NCBI GenBank assembly: GCA_042408595.1
Contig: JBHOQX010000019.1
Location: forward strand, 1-64,000
From: JBHOQX01 sp042408595
GTDB lineage: Bacteria; Chloroflexota; Chloroflexia; Chloroflexales; Roseiflexaceae
DNA length: 64,000 nt
Reading direction: 5' to 3'
A program made the translations under genes and the position numbers. The notes under the pieces are model-generated. The model was not told where the DNA came from. It worked only from the letters and a program-made list of their open reading frames with translations, and ran no database searches. Positions 8,150 to 17,131 of the stretch are shown here, piece after piece; the stretch's first letter is position 1; each line of letters begins with the position of its first letter.

Positions 8150-9424
8150 ATGCGGCGTGCCCCGCTCGCAGGTTTCGTTGCAGCCCTCTGGCTGGCCGGC
8201 TGCGGTGCGACAGCCGGGACCCAACCGACGCCCATCGCGGTGACTGCCACCGCCGTGCCCTCGGCGGTCCCGGCGGCTTCCGCACCGACCGCGCCCACCG
8301 CGCCTGCGCCCATCATCGCCGCGGCAGCTGCCACCGCCGCGCCCACCATCGCCCCGGCGACCGATGACGAGCGCCCGCCGCGGGTGCAGCTTGAGCGGGT
8401 GACGGAGGGCCTGACCCGGCCGGTGCATATCACCAACGCGGGCGATGGGAGCGGCCGGTTATTTGTTGTCGAGAAGCCGGGTCGGATCATGATCGTGCGC
8501 GACGGCGCGGTACAGCCGGACCCCCTGCTCGACATCACCGACCGCGTCGGCGCGCAGGGCAGCGAGCAGGGGCTGCTGAGCGTCGCCTTCCACCCGCGCT
8601 TCGCCGAGAACGGCTCCTTCTTCGTCAACTACACCGACCGGCGCGGCGACACGGTCATCTCGCGCTTCCGCGCCGAGGGCGCCCGCGCCGACCCGACCAG
8701 CGAACAGGTGCTGCTCCAGGTCGACCAGCCCTACCCGAACCACAACGGCGGGCTGGTCCTGTTCGGGCCGGATGGCTACCTGTACATCGGCATGGGCGAC
8801 GGCGGCAGCGCCGGTGACCCGCAGGGGTACGGGCAGCGCATGGACACACTGCTCGGCAAAATGCTGCGGATCGATGTGGACAACGGCAACCCGTACGGCA
8901 TCCCGCCGGGCAATCTGCAACGCGCCGGAGCCCGCCCGGAGATCTGGGCCACCGGCCTGCGCAACCCATGGCGTTTCTCGTTCGACCGGGCGACCGGCGA
9001 CCTGTTCATCGGCGATGTCGGGCAGAACGCCTGGGAGGAGATCGACTGGCTGCCCGCGGGCGCGCCAGCCGGCGCGAACTTCGGCTGGAACGTGCTGGAA
9101 GGGGAAGCGTGCTACCGGAACGCAACCTGCGACCGCCGGGGCTTTGTCATGCCGATCGCTACCTACGGCCACGATCTCGGCTGCTCTGTTACGGGCGGGT
9201 ATGTCTACCGTGGGGCACAGTCTCCGGGGCTGCAGGGTGCGTACATCTTCGGCGACTACTGCAGCGGCCAGATGTGGACGCTCCGGCCCGGCACGGATGG
9301 CGATTGGACCCTGGCCCCCGCACTCGACACGAATCTCTCCATCACCTCATTCGGCGAGGACGAAGCCGGCGAGCTCTACCTCACGGCGTATGAGGGCGAG
9401 CTGTATCGGGTGCGGCAGGGGTAG
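8150..9424 (+). CDS. Secreted PQQ-dependent sugar dehydrogenase (GSDH family), lipoprotein
   Basis: A 424-residue precursor. The N-terminus is a lipoprotein signal with lipobox LAGC (Cys about 23), followed by an Ala/Thr/Pro linker to about residue 70. The rest is a six-bladed beta-propeller of the glucose/sorbosone dehydrogenase family: the opening RVTEGLTRPVHI, LFVVEKPGRI, LLSVAFHPRF, PYPNHNGGLVLFGPDGYLYIG, and the GLRNPWRFSFDRATGDLFIGDVGQN block typical of the family. Members oxidise aldoses with pyrroloquinoline quinone, normally outside the cytoplasmic membrane; PQQ synthesis genes are not in this window. The ATG is preceded by a strong gaggaggag Shine-Dalgarno. Its 3' end overlaps the convergent gene by 44 bases. 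Confidence 0.88.
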   Translation: MRRAPLAGFVAALWLAGCGATAGTQPTPIAVTATAVPSAVPAASAPTAPTAPAPIIAAAAATAAPTIAPATDDERPPRVQLERVTEGLTRPVHITNAGDGSGRLFVVEKPGRIMIVRDGAVQPDPLLDITDRVGAQGSEQGLLSVAFHPRFAENGSFFVNYTDRRGDTVISRFRAEGARADPTSEQVLLQVDQPYPNHNGGLVLFGPDGYLYIGMGDGGSAGDPQGYGQRMDTLLGKMLRIDVDNGNPYGIPPGNLQRAGARPEIWATGLRNPWRFSFDRATGDLFIGDVGQNAWEEIDWLPAGAPAGANFGWNVLEGEACYRNATCDRRGFVMPIATYGHDLGCSVTGGYVYRGAQSPGLQGAYIFGDYCSGQMWTLRPGTDGDWTLAPALDTNLSITSFGEDEAGELYLTAYEGELYRVRQG

Positions 9425-10184
9425 CCTGCTGCAGTGGAAGCTTCTGCCGGTCGTGGGGCGGGATGCGCACCTGGTCCGGGTCGAGAAAGTCGATCAGGTC
9501 GATCTGCGCGTGCTGCAGGGCGATCAGCCGCGCGACATGCCGGTCGCGGTCGTCGATCAGGCGGCCGATATCCTGCCGCAGCCCCTCGAACCATTCGGCG
9601 AAGCGCGGGTCGTCCTGCAGGCGGCGCGCGAAGGCGGCGTAGCCCATGCACTCGTCCTGCACCTCCTGCCCGTTCTGGCGGCGCGGCACGATCATCAGCT
9701 CGCCGATGGCGCGCTGCTGGCCACGAAACAGGCGGAAGGAGACCGGGTATTGGGTCGCAAAGAAGGTGCGGGTGATGGCGTCCAGCAGTGTGTTCAACCG
9801 GCGGCTGCGCTCGACCGAGCCGAGATCGAGAAATTGGACATCGCGGCGCATGATCTCGACCCAGCCGAGGAACTCGGTGATCACGTACAGGGTGTTTTCG
9901 ACGATGTAGCGCTGCGTCTGCGGCGGGTCAGTCCGGTAGATGGTCAGAATGCTTTGGGCGGCGATGTTGTAGATGCGGCTTTGCAGATCGAACGCCGAGC
10001 GCAGCAGCGGGTCGCGGTAGCGGGCGACCAGCGCCTGCGACTGGGCCTCGCGCGAGCGTTCCTCACGCTGGCGCGTCAACTCATCCTGCAGGCGAGCGAT
10101 GCGGATCTGGCCGTAGACCGTGACTGTCGCGCTGATCACGGCCACGACTGCAGCGCAGATCGCGGCGACAACTTCGCTTGACAT
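9381..10184 (-). CDS. Uncharacterised single-TM protein
   Basis: A 267-residue protein with one N-terminal membrane helix (residues about 4-24, VVAAICAAVVAVISATVTVY) and a charged coiled-coil-like segment (DELTRQREERSREAQ). A mostly helical cytoplasmic domain follows, with the conserved-looking block YRDPLLRSAFDLQSRIYNI and a second one, FLGWVEIMRRDVQFLDLG. I have seen the 'RYRxPLxxAAFDLQSRxYNI' pattern in hypothetical proteins of several phyla, but I know of no assigned function. It is transcribed away from its minus-strand neighbours by a 208-base gap and overlaps the sugar dehydrogenase tail to tail. Confidence 0.7.
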   Translation of the reverse strand: MSSEVVAAICAAVVAVISATVTVYGQIRIARLQDELTRQREERSREAQSQALVARYRDPLLRSAFDLQSRIYNIAAQSILTIYRTDPPQTQRYIVENTLYVITEFLGWVEIMRRDVQFLDLGSVERSRRLNTLLDAITRTFFATQYPVSFRLFRGQQRAIGELMIVPRRQNGQEVQDECMGYAAFARRLQDDPRFAEWFEGLRQDIGRLIDDRDRHVARLIALQHAQIDLIDFLDPDQVRIPPHDRQKLPLQQATPAAPDTARPHTP

Positions 10185-10392
10185 AGCTCCAACCCAGTCA
10201 GCAGGCAGCGTTCAGGGTCAGGGGTCCGGGAGGTTCTGTTCCCGCTCTTCGGCATGCATCACTGCGCATCGATCGGGCGCTATTGATCGATGCCACACTG
10301 GCGATTATATAGCGATCCTAACCTGCACTGGCAGTGCCGCTTTCCGATGGCGCCCGCATATCGCCGGAAGGCGGCACAACGCGGGAGGCTCG

Positions 10393-11109
10393 TTAGAGCA
10401 CGTCGGCCGGCCCCATGGCCCGCACCAGCGCCCGGCGCAGGTCGTCTGGCAGGTGGTGGCGGGCGGTCTGGTTCTCCCAGAGCGCGAACGCGCCGCCCGG
10501 CGTGTCGCGGATGAGCATGCCGCTCAAGCGCCGGGCCGCGCGCGTGAACGCGCGGGCGGTGCCGGCCGCGCGCCGCGCGAAGAACTGGTCATCCCCCGCC
10601 GCGGCCCGCTCGCGCAGGCGCACCATGGCCTGGCCCGCGTCGAGCGGGCCGCCCGCCTCCTCCGCACAGACGAGTAGGAGATTGATCACACCGGGCGGGA
10701 ACTGGCGCAGCTTGGCGCAGATCACGTTGCTCAATTTCTCCGCAGGATCGCGCTTCCCTTCCGTGCGGCGCATGCGGGTCACCTCAAGATTCAGCGGCAG
10801 GTGGCCCTTGTACCGCAGTGCCAGATCGGGCGCGCGGCCGCTGCTGGCGGTCGGCTCATAGCTGATCGCGAAATGGCCGTCGCGCAGCAGCAGGAAGGCA
10901 GCCTCGAGCTCGGCGATCGTGTCGCGCAGCGACTCCGGATCAGCCTGGCGCAGCTTCTTGCGAATTTTTGTTGCGTGCGCGGTCACGAAGGCGCGGAAGC
11001 GCGGCGCGGCCGCAAGCCAGACGCTGAGCGCCGCAGCCGCCGGGTGCTGCGGGTCCGCGAGCAGGCTCGTAAGGGGTGTCGACTTCGTCATGACTGAACT
11101 GTGGAGCAT
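10393..11109 (-). CDS. Hypothetical protein with PD-(D/E)XK-like motif order
   Basis: A 238-residue soluble protein with no clear family match. The middle (about 65-135) shows a helix with conserved acids (IAELEAAFLLLRDGHF), then a strand-turn APDLALRYKG and a strand PLNLEVTRMR. This E ... PD ... LEVxR order is reminiscent of the PD-(D/E)XK nuclease core, although the usual Lys is replaced. The C-terminal third is Arg-rich and helical. Two ATG starts are possible, at 11109 and 11091 (MTKSTPL); neither has a strong ribosome-binding site. A nuclease role is only a structural guess. Confidence 0.55.
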   Translation of the reverse strand: MLHSSVMTKSTPLTSLLADPQHPAAAALSVWLAAAPRFRAFVTAHATKIRKKLRQADPESLRDTIAELEAAFLLLRDGHFAISYEPTASSGRAPDLALRYKGHLPLNLEVTRMRRTEGKRDPAEKLSNVICAKLRQFPPGVINLLLVCAEEAGGPLDAGQAMVRLRERAAAGDDQFFARRAAGTARAFTRAARRLSGMLIRDTPGGAFALWENQTARHHLPDDLRRALVRAMGPADVL

Positions 11110-11160
11110 CGCCGATCGAGAACAGGGCTGGAAAACGATGCGCGATCCTCAATCCTCCGA

Positions 11161-12432
11161 TCAGCGGCCTTCCCGCCGCGTCAACTCGGCCATCCGGCGC
11201 TCACCCGGCAGGAGCAGGGCGAGGCCGATGGTGGCGATCACCAGGACCACCTGGGCTTCGATGGCGGCCGCCATGCCGAAATGGTCGGCGATCAGGCCGG
11301 TGATCGGCACCCCGATCGCCCCGGTGATGAAGCCAAGGCCGAGCACCAATCCGGAGGCCAGGCCGGCGCGTCCGGCCATAAGTTGCTGCGCCATCACCAG
11401 CATGAGCGGCCCGGTCGATGCCGCGCTGAACCCGACGAGCGCAGCGGTGATGAACCCGAACGGGCCAGGGAAGCGCGCAAACAGGATGAGCGCCGGAATA
11501 GTCAGCACCAGTGCGCCGATGATCACCGCACGCCGGCCGTAGCGATCGGCGAGCGAGCCGCAGCCGACCGTGCCGACCGCGCTGGAAAGGATCAGGGTGG
11601 TCGCGAGCGGCCCGTACAACGCTGCAGGGTAGCCCATCGACGCATACCAGGCTGGCACGAAGGCCTCGGTGCTGATCATCGTCCAGTTGCGCGACATCAT
11701 GACACCGACCACCGCGGCGAGCGGCAGCAGCGGCAGCGCGGCGCGCCCGCCTGTGCGTTGGAGGCGGGGCGCGGCAGGCGCGACGCGGCCGTCCTGCAAC
11801 GTGCGGAGCAGGTAGCCGCCGATCAGTAGGCCGGGCACGAGCATCGCCAGGGTGCCGCGCAGGCCGAATAGCGTGTAGATCACCGCGCCGATGAGCGGCC
11901 CGAGCGCCACGCCGAGGGTGCCGCCGGTCACGTAGACCGACATCGCGGCGTTGCGCTGCCCCGGTGGAATGACGGCGCTCGCGTTGACCGCGCCGAACGG
12001 GTGAAACGCGCCGGAGCCGAGGCCGGCGGCTCCGGCGAGCAGGAGGATCAGCGGGAACGATGGCGCGAAGCCGATCAGCGCAAAGATCGTTGCGGTCCAG
12101 AGGATCGTCCAGCCGAGCCGCCGCGTGCCGGTGCGGTCGGCCAGCCAGCCGAAGAATGGCTGCGAAAGCGAGGAGACACCGCTATAGGCCAGCGAGATCA
12201 GGCCGACGGTCGTCAGGTTGAGGCCGAAGCGGGTGATGAGCAACGGATAGAGGACCGGCAGCAGGCCGACGTAGCTGTCGATCATGAAATGGCCGAGCAT
12301 CAGCGTCATCAGCGGGCGGTTGCGCGCAATATCGGCCCAGGTGTGTCGTTGTGCCCGTATGGTCACGAAGCCTCGCTTTGGGGTCGGCACGATGCGCGGC
12401 GCAAGATGTCTTCCCGGGCCGATGACCCCCAC
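11161..12432 (-). CDS. MFS transporter, fosmidomycin-resistance (FsrA)-like
   Basis: A 423-residue major-facilitator protein with about 12 hydrophobic segments. The region MLGHFMIDSYVGLLPVLYPL, the loop GWLADRTGTRRLG, the GSGAFHPFGAVNASAV segment and the second-half loop GSLADRYGRRA match the fosmidomycin-resistance-like branch. That branch exports small phosphonate or aromatic compounds in some bacteria; the true substrate here is unknown. The real start may be downstream of the first ATG, since the first ~38 residues are not hydrophobic. The gene follows the DMT transporter by 30 bases and is probably co-transcribed with it. Confidence 0.82.
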   Translation of the reverse strand: MGVIGPGRHLAPRIVPTPKRGFVTIRAQRHTWADIARNRPLMTLMLGHFMIDSYVGLLPVLYPLLITRFGLNLTTVGLISLAYSGVSSLSQPFFGWLADRTGTRRLGWTILWTATIFALIGFAPSFPLILLLAGAAGLGSGAFHPFGAVNASAVIPPGQRNAAMSVYVTGGTLGVALGPLIGAVIYTLFGLRGTLAMLVPGLLIGGYLLRTLQDGRVAPAAPRLQRTGGRAALPLLPLAAVVGVMMSRNWTMISTEAFVPAWYASMGYPAALYGPLATTLILSSAVGTVGCGSLADRYGRRAVIIGALVLTIPALILFARFPGPFGFITAALVGFSAASTGPLMLVMAQQLMAGRAGLASGLVLGLGFITGAIGVPITGLIADHFGMAAAIEAQVVLVIATIGLALLLPGERRMAELTRREGR

Positions 12433-12462
12433 GCCCCCGCCGGGAGCGTTTCAGACAGACTC

Positions 12463-13305
12463 TCACACGGTGATCAACACGATCGCCGCCAGCACCGCGC
12501 CGACCCCGAACGTCTGCGCCCGGCTCAGGCGCTCGCCGAGAACGATGCGGGCGAGGAGAACGGTGCTGGCCGGGTAGAGCGACGACAGCACCGCAGCCAC
12601 ATCCAACCGGCCGGCGCGGGTGGCGAGCACGAAGCAGGTATTGCCGATGATCTCCAGCACGGCGGGCAGCAGGAGCAACAGCAGCATGCCGGCCGGCGGC
12701 GGCAGCCGCTCACGCCGCAGCAGCGCCAGCGCGAGCACGACCATGAACGATACGAGCCGCCCGGCCACCAGCGGCCAGAAAATCCCGGCCTCCCCGGCGC
12801 GATCCAGCACGATGAAGTAAGCGCCGAAGGCGCAGCCGGAGAGCACCGCCATGCCAACGCCGCGCGGCTGGCCGCCCGCGCCGTCCGGCCGCGAGACCAG
12901 CCATACCCCGCCGAGCGCCACCCCGAAGCCGAGCAGCCGCAGCCAGCCCGGCAGCCCTTCGGTCGCCATGCCGAACAGAACGGGCAGCACTGCCGCCAGC
13001 AGCGCCGAGATCGGGGCGGCCAGGCCCATCTGCCCGATGGCGAGGGCGCGATAGAGCGCCGCGACGCCGCAAAGACCGAGCAGGCCGGCGGCCGCGCCCC
13101 ATAGCAGGCCCGCGGTCGGCGGGAGCGGCTCGCCCCAGAGCCACGCCAGCCCCACAAGCAATCCCAGCCCGGTCACCTGCGTGAAGATCAGCACCCGCAG
13201 AATGGGCGCGTAGCGGCTCGCCAGGCCGCCGCTGAAGTCGCCGGCGCCCCAGGCGAGCGCGGCGGCCAACCCGAATGCCGCGGTGGACAGGTCGTGATCG
13301 AGCAT
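12463..13305 (-). CDS. EamA/DMT-family transporter
   Basis: A 280-residue protein with ten predicted membrane helices in two five-helix EamA repeats (AAALAWGAGDFSGGLASRY in the first; the second ends SLYPASTVLLARIVLGERLS and GAVLAAIVLITV). The glutamate-containing ARIVLGERLSRAQ segment before the last helix is a hallmark of the family. These carriers move drugs, amino acids or other metabolites; the sequence does not say which. It lies between dinG and the MFS gene on the same strand. A REP-like hairpin (13333-13357) sits just upstream of its start. Confidence 0.85.
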   Translation of the reverse strand: MLDHDLSTAAFGLAAALAWGAGDFSGGLASRYAPILRVLIFTQVTGLGLLVGLAWLWGEPLPPTAGLLWGAAAGLLGLCGVAALYRALAIGQMGLAAPISALLAAVLPVLFGMATEGLPGWLRLLGFGVALGGVWLVSRPDGAGGQPRGVGMAVLSGCAFGAYFIVLDRAGEAGIFWPLVAGRLVSFMVVLALALLRRERLPPPAGMLLLLLLPAVLEIIGNTCFVLATRAGRLDVAAVLSSLYPASTVLLARIVLGERLSRAQTFGVGAVLAAIVLITV

Positions 13306-13332
13306 GGGTGCAGGATTCTCTGTTGTCAGTTT

Positions 13333-13357
13333 GGAGGTGCGGGAGCGAAGCTCCCTC
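13333..13357 (-). repeat. REP-like hairpin with GGAGGTGCGG box
   Basis: On the + strand a ggaggtgcgg box is followed by gggagc-gaa-gctccc. The same box plus a GC-rich stem recurs at 43301 and, in reverse, at 58196. It lies in the 72-base gap between dinG and the DMT transporter. Confidence 0.5.
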
Positions 13358-13377
13358 GCACCCGCCGCTGGGAAAGG

Positions 13378-16296
13378 TCAGCAGCGCGGCACACCCGCCC
13401 CGTTGCCCCCCGCCGCGAGGAAGCGCGCCGCCAGCCCCGGAAGCTGCTTCACCGGCCCGCTGCACACGTTCGTGTGCGGCAGCGAGTCGAGGAAGACCTG
13501 GCCGTACGTCTTGCTGAGCAGCCGCCGATCGAGCACGGCGACGATCCCGCGGTCGCTGCGCGAGCGGATGAGCCGGCCGAACCCCTGCTTGAAGCGCAGG
13601 ATGGCCTGCGGCACGGCGAATTCATGGAACGCGTCGGCGTATCGCTCGCAGCGCGCCGCGAACACCGGGTCGTTCGGCACGCTGAACGGTAGCTTGGCGA
13701 TCACCAGAACGGACAGGGCGTCGCCGACCACATCCACCCCTTCCCAGAAGCTGCTGGTGCCGAGCAGCACGGTGCGGGGGAAATCGCGGAAGCGCTCCAG
13801 CAGCGAGCGGCGCGAGCCGTCGATCCCCTGGCCGAGCACGGCGATACCCTCCTCTTCCAACGGCTCCTGGATCGCCCGGTAGGTCTGGCGTAGGGCGTTG
13901 TTGGCGGTGAACAGCACCAGCGCGCGGCCTTCGCTCGCGGTGCACAGTGCGATGATCGCCTGCTCCAACGCCCGCTGGTAGCCGTTCTGGTTCGGCTCCG
14001 GCAGGTCGTTCGGCACATAGACGAGCGCCTGCTGACGGTAATCGAAGGGTGAGTCGAGCTGCAACTCATCTGGCGCTTCCAAGCCGATCCGGCTTTTGAC
14101 GAACTCGAAGTCGCCATCGACGGTGAGGGTCGCCGAGGCCAGCACGGTCGTCGCCTTCTGATCGAAGAGGTTGGCCCGCAGCAGCTCGGCCACTGAGAGG
14201 GGGGCGGCATGGAGCTCCAGCGCGTCGCGCTTACGGTCGAAATTCAGCCAGGTGATCAGCTCCTCGCTATCGCCGAAGATGACATGCCCGGCGGCGACCT
14301 GCGTGTCGGTCGCGAAACGGCGGAGCGACTGGACGCGCAGCAGCAGCGTGTCGTATTCCAGCAGGTCGGCGTCCTTCAGGTCGCCGAGCAGCGCCTCAAG
14401 CCGGCCCAACGCCGCGCCGATCGCCACGAGCTGCAACTGCACGTTCTGCCACAGCATCTCGATCTCGCCCCAGGCCGGGTTGCGGCGCACCGCCGGCGTC
14501 AGCCGCAGCCGCGGGTCGTATGCCGACACCTCAGCCTCGGCGGTCATGAACTGCGTCAGCCGGTTGAAGAAGGCATAGACCGCCTCGCGCGCCCGCCCGA
14601 CCACTGGGCCGATCTCCCGCACGAGGGCGCTGGCGCGGTCGGCGTCGGCCTGGGAGGCCGTGCTGCCCTGGAAGTAGCGCGGCAGCTCGGCCAGCAACCC
14701 GCCGGCGACGTTCACCCCACCCTCGAGAAACAGGTCGTCGAGAAACTGGAGCATGCGCGCCTGGTCGAGCACGAAGCCGAGCTGGTCGGTCGCGACATCT
14801 TCCAGGTTGTGCGCTTCGTCGATGATCAGGTGGTCGTACGGCGGCAGCACGCCCGCCTCGACGCCCAGGTCGGCCAGCAGCAGCGCGTGGTTCACCACCA
14901 GGATGTGCGCGGCCTCGGCGTCGCGGCGGGCCTTGAAGTAGTAGCAGTCGTGAAAGTCGGCGCAGCGCGGCCCGATACACGTTTCTGGCGTGACATTCAC
15001 GCGGCCCCAGGCGGCGCTCTCGCCCTCCATCAGCAGCAGCTCGGCCTTATCGCCGGTGTCGGTCGTGGGGAGCCAGAGCTGGATTTTCAGCAGCGTGCGA
15101 ATCTCGTCGGCCGTCAGCCGTCCATCGCGCCGCAGCTCCTTGTAGCGGCGCAGGCAGAGGTAGTTGCCGCGGCCCTTCAGCAGCGCGGCGGTGAACGGAG
15201 GTGCTGCGTTCTGCGTTCTCGGTTCTGAACGCTGTCGCCCTCCCGCCGTCTGCCGTCGATCGTCGATCGGCGGGCTGTCGTCCCCCTCGAGCAGCCGCTG
15301 CAAATCCGGAATGTCTTTGAAGAAGAGCTGATCTTGCAGGTTGATCGTGTTGGTCGAAACGACGACCCGCTCGCCGCGTTGGCGGGCGTGCAGCGCGGCC
15401 GGCATGAGGTAGGCCATGGATTTGCCGACGCCGGTGCCCGCCTCGACCACCAGCCTGCTGCTGCGGTTCAGCGCTGTGGCGACCGCCTCGGCCATGGCGA
15501 CCTGCTGTGGGCGCTGCTCGTAGCCGGGGAACGCCCGGCCCATCGTCCCCTCGGGCGCGAAGAAGGCGCGCACGGCATCCAGGTCGATCGGGCGGGGATG
15601 GTCGGCGGGCTGGAGCGGGATCGCTTTCCGAGCAGATGGCGGACGAGCGACCGAGGGCGGCGTCTCGGCCTTTCGGCCCCCGTCTTCGACGAACACCAGC
15701 CTGGCTTTCGCCCGCTCGGCCTCGGTGAACAGGTCGCGCACCGGCCAGGAGGAAAGCCTGGCGGTGAGGCGGTTGATCTCGCTTAGTACGGCGAGGTCGA
15801 GCGCATCGATCCGGGCCAGCAGATGCAGGAACACCTGGCGGGCGACGTCGGCGTCTGCGTAGGCGCGGTGGGCATTGTCGTGGGCGATGCCGAGCGCAGC
15901 GGCAAGCGAGCCGAGGCGGTATGCGGGGGCCCGCGGCAGCAGCAGCGTCGCCAGCTCGAAGGTGTCGTAGCGTGGCTGCGGCAGGCGCATGCCCTGCGCC
16001 TCGAGCATGCGCAGGTCGAAGCTGATCGAATGGCCGACGATCGGGTAGCTCTTCAGGAACTGCGCCAGCTCCGGGGCGACCGCGGAGAAGCGCGGGGCCG
16101 CTGCGAGCTCCGCCTCGGTGATACCGGTGAGCCGGGCGATCTTGAGCGGGAGCGAGTGGCGCGGCTTCACCAGCCGGCTGAACGTCTCCAGCACCTCCTC
16201 GCCGCGAAACTTGACGGCGCCGATCTCGATGATCTCGTCCACGCCAGGCTCGAGGCCGGTCGCCTCGACATCCAGCGCGACAAACACCCGCTCCAT
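13378..16296 (-). CDS. dinG: DinG-family Fe-S helicase with N-terminal DEDDh exonuclease domain
   Basis: 972 residues. Residues 1-165 form a DnaQ-like 3'-5' exonuclease: DVEATG (motif I), VGHSISFDLRML (II) and HRAYADADVA (III). The rest is an XPD/DinG-type superfamily 2 helicase: Walker A AGTGVGKS at about 288, STNTINLQDQL, Fe-S cluster cysteines (LCLRR near 380, CIGPRC near 440, DCYYF near 452), the DEAH box in LIIDEAHNLED near 490, and motif VI GFGRLIRSRSDRG near 908. Such fused enzymes are known in Firmicutes and related phyla and act in DNA repair or removal of R-loops. Residues about 336-365 are an Arg/Gln/Pro-rich insertion absent from the usual spacing between the lid helix and the first Fe-S cysteine; it appears to come from repeat DNA. 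It starts the dinG-DMT-MFS run. Confidence 0.9.
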   Translation of the reverse strand: MERVFVALDVEATGLEPGVDEIIEIGAVKFRGEEVLETFSRLVKPRHSLPLKIARLTGITEAELAAAPRFSAVAPELAQFLKSYPIVGHSISFDLRMLEAQGMRLPQPRYDTFELATLLLPRAPAYRLGSLAAALGIAHDNAHRAYADADVARQVFLHLLARIDALDLAVLSEINRLTARLSSWPVRDLFTEAERAKARLVFVEDGGRKAETPPSVARPPSARKAIPLQPADHPRPIDLDAVRAFFAPEGTMGRAFPGYEQRPQQVAMAEAVATALNRSSRLVVEAGTGVGKSMAYLMPAALHARQRGERVVVSTNTINLQDQLFFKDIPDLQRLLEGDDSPPIDDRRQTAGGRQRSEPRTQNAAPPFTAALLKGRGNYLCLRRYKELRRDGRLTADEIRTLLKIQLWLPTTDTGDKAELLLMEGESAAWGRVNVTPETCIGPRCADFHDCYYFKARRDAEAAHILVVNHALLLADLGVEAGVLPPYDHLIIDEAHNLEDVATDQLGFVLDQARMLQFLDDLFLEGGVNVAGGLLAELPRYFQGSTASQADADRASALVREIGPVVGRAREAVYAFFNRLTQFMTAEAEVSAYDPRLRLTPAVRRNPAWGEIEMLWQNVQLQLVAIGAALGRLEALLGDLKDADLLEYDTLLLRVQSLRRFATDTQVAAGHVIFGDSEELITWLNFDRKRDALELHAAPLSVAELLRANLFDQKATTVLASATLTVDGDFEFVKSRIGLEAPDELQLDSPFDYRQQALVYVPNDLPEPNQNGYQRALEQAIIALCTASEGRALVLFTANNALRQTYRAIQEPLEEEGIAVLGQGIDGSRRSLLERFRDFPRTVLLGTSSFWEGVDVVGDALSVLVIAKLPFSVPNDPVFAARCERYADAFHEFAVPQAILRFKQGFGRLIRSRSDRGIVAVLDRRLLSKTYGQVFLDSLPHTNVCSGPVKQLPGLAARFLAAGGNGAGVPRC
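15191..15295 (-). repeat. Repeat-like in-frame insertion inside dinG
   Basis: Read on the minus strand this contains cagcgttcagaac, also found intergenically at about 54633, and the reiterated words gaacgcagaacgcagcacc. It encodes a low-complexity hydrophilic stretch just before the conserved LLKGRGNYLC motif. Edges are approximate. Confidence 0.5.
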
Positions 16297-16332
16297 GCTG
16301 CGCCCCGCTCAGATGTTTCAGTGTCGAGCGGC

Positions 16333-16338
16333 ATTATA
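16333..16338 (-). promoter_or_regulatory. -10 box (TATAAT) of dinG
   Basis: A perfect TATAAT on the minus strand lies about 37 bases upstream of the dinG ATG. A matching -35 is not obvious. Confidence 0.4.
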
Positions 16339-16483
16339 CCGTATTCTGTGAGCAGCGCCCCCGCCCTGCGGCAGGCGGCCGCCCGCCGGGTATGCGGTGT
16401 GCCAGGAAGTCATCTATGCCGGTATGCACGCGTCAGAGAGTGCACAACAGTGAAGCTAGCAGCGTCGACGCACGATATCGCTG

Positions 16484-16981
16484 TTAGTGCGAGATCGCCG
16501 GCAGGAAGTACAGCGGCGCGGGCGTGGGGGGTGCCGTCGCCAGCGGTATGCCTGATGGCGTCGCCATGGGAGTGTTGGTCGGCGTCGGGGTGTTGGTTGC
16601 TGTTGGGATTGGCGTGTACGCCGTGCAGTTCTGCGAGCCACTGGGACCGTCGTAGACCTCAGGGCCGGCGGTCGAGCCGGCCTGGCCACCGTTGCCGGCG
16701 CCGGTGTTGCCTGGGGGCAGCGTGTTGCCGCTGAAGGTGTTGTTTCCGGTGGCGCACAGCAGGCCATTGTTGAAGATCGCCCCGCCGACCGCGCCAGCAT
16801 TATCGCAATAGGGCGGCATAGCGCCGCTGCCGCCGTCGCCGCCGCCGGTAGCGGAGTTGCCGCTGAAGGTGACGTTCGCGACGAAGAGACGGCCCAGGTT
16901 AACGATGGCGCCGTTGATGAGCGTGCAACGATTGCGGATCCGGAGCGGGCGGCGCGCGTTCCCGCAATGCAGGCCACGCAA
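16484..16981 (-). pseudogene. 5'-truncated secreted beta-helix (CSLREA/Pmp-like) protein remnant
   Basis: The frame encodes repeats of right-handed beta-helix type (VANVTFSGNSATGGG, then GGAIFNNG, and NNTFSGNTLP) as in chlamydial polymorphic-membrane-protein-like and CSLREA surface proteins. These are followed by a Thr/Pro linker (TPTPTNTP) and the tail LYFLPAISH. Short LPxI tails after a TP-rich linker are common at the C-terminus of secreted Chloroflexota proteins. A complete gene would have many more repeats and a signal peptide. The frame begins abruptly in the middle of a repeat and no other frame upstream continues it, so this looks like the 3' relic of a larger gene. It could still be a short ORF, but no ribosome-binding site supports that. 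Confidence 0.6.
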
Positions 16982-17040
16982 TAGGGGCGGCCCCTGCTCG
17001 CCGTGTTTTCAAAAGCATGGAGGAAAATGCCAACCCACTA

Positions 17041-17069
17041 TTGACATTCGCCACCCTGCATGATAAAAT
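17041..17069 (+). promoter_or_regulatory. Sigma-70-type promoter TTGACA-17-TAAAAT
   Basis: TTGACA (17041-17046) and TAAAAT (17064-17069) are separated by exactly 17 bases within an unusually AT-rich 70-base stretch. It would transcribe the 82-residue gene and the DUF2089 cluster. Confidence 0.65.
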
Positions 17070-17131
17070 TGCCATACGATTGTAGATAAGTGACATAGAT
17101 CAGGTTAATTTATGCCAGATGTGGAAAGGGG

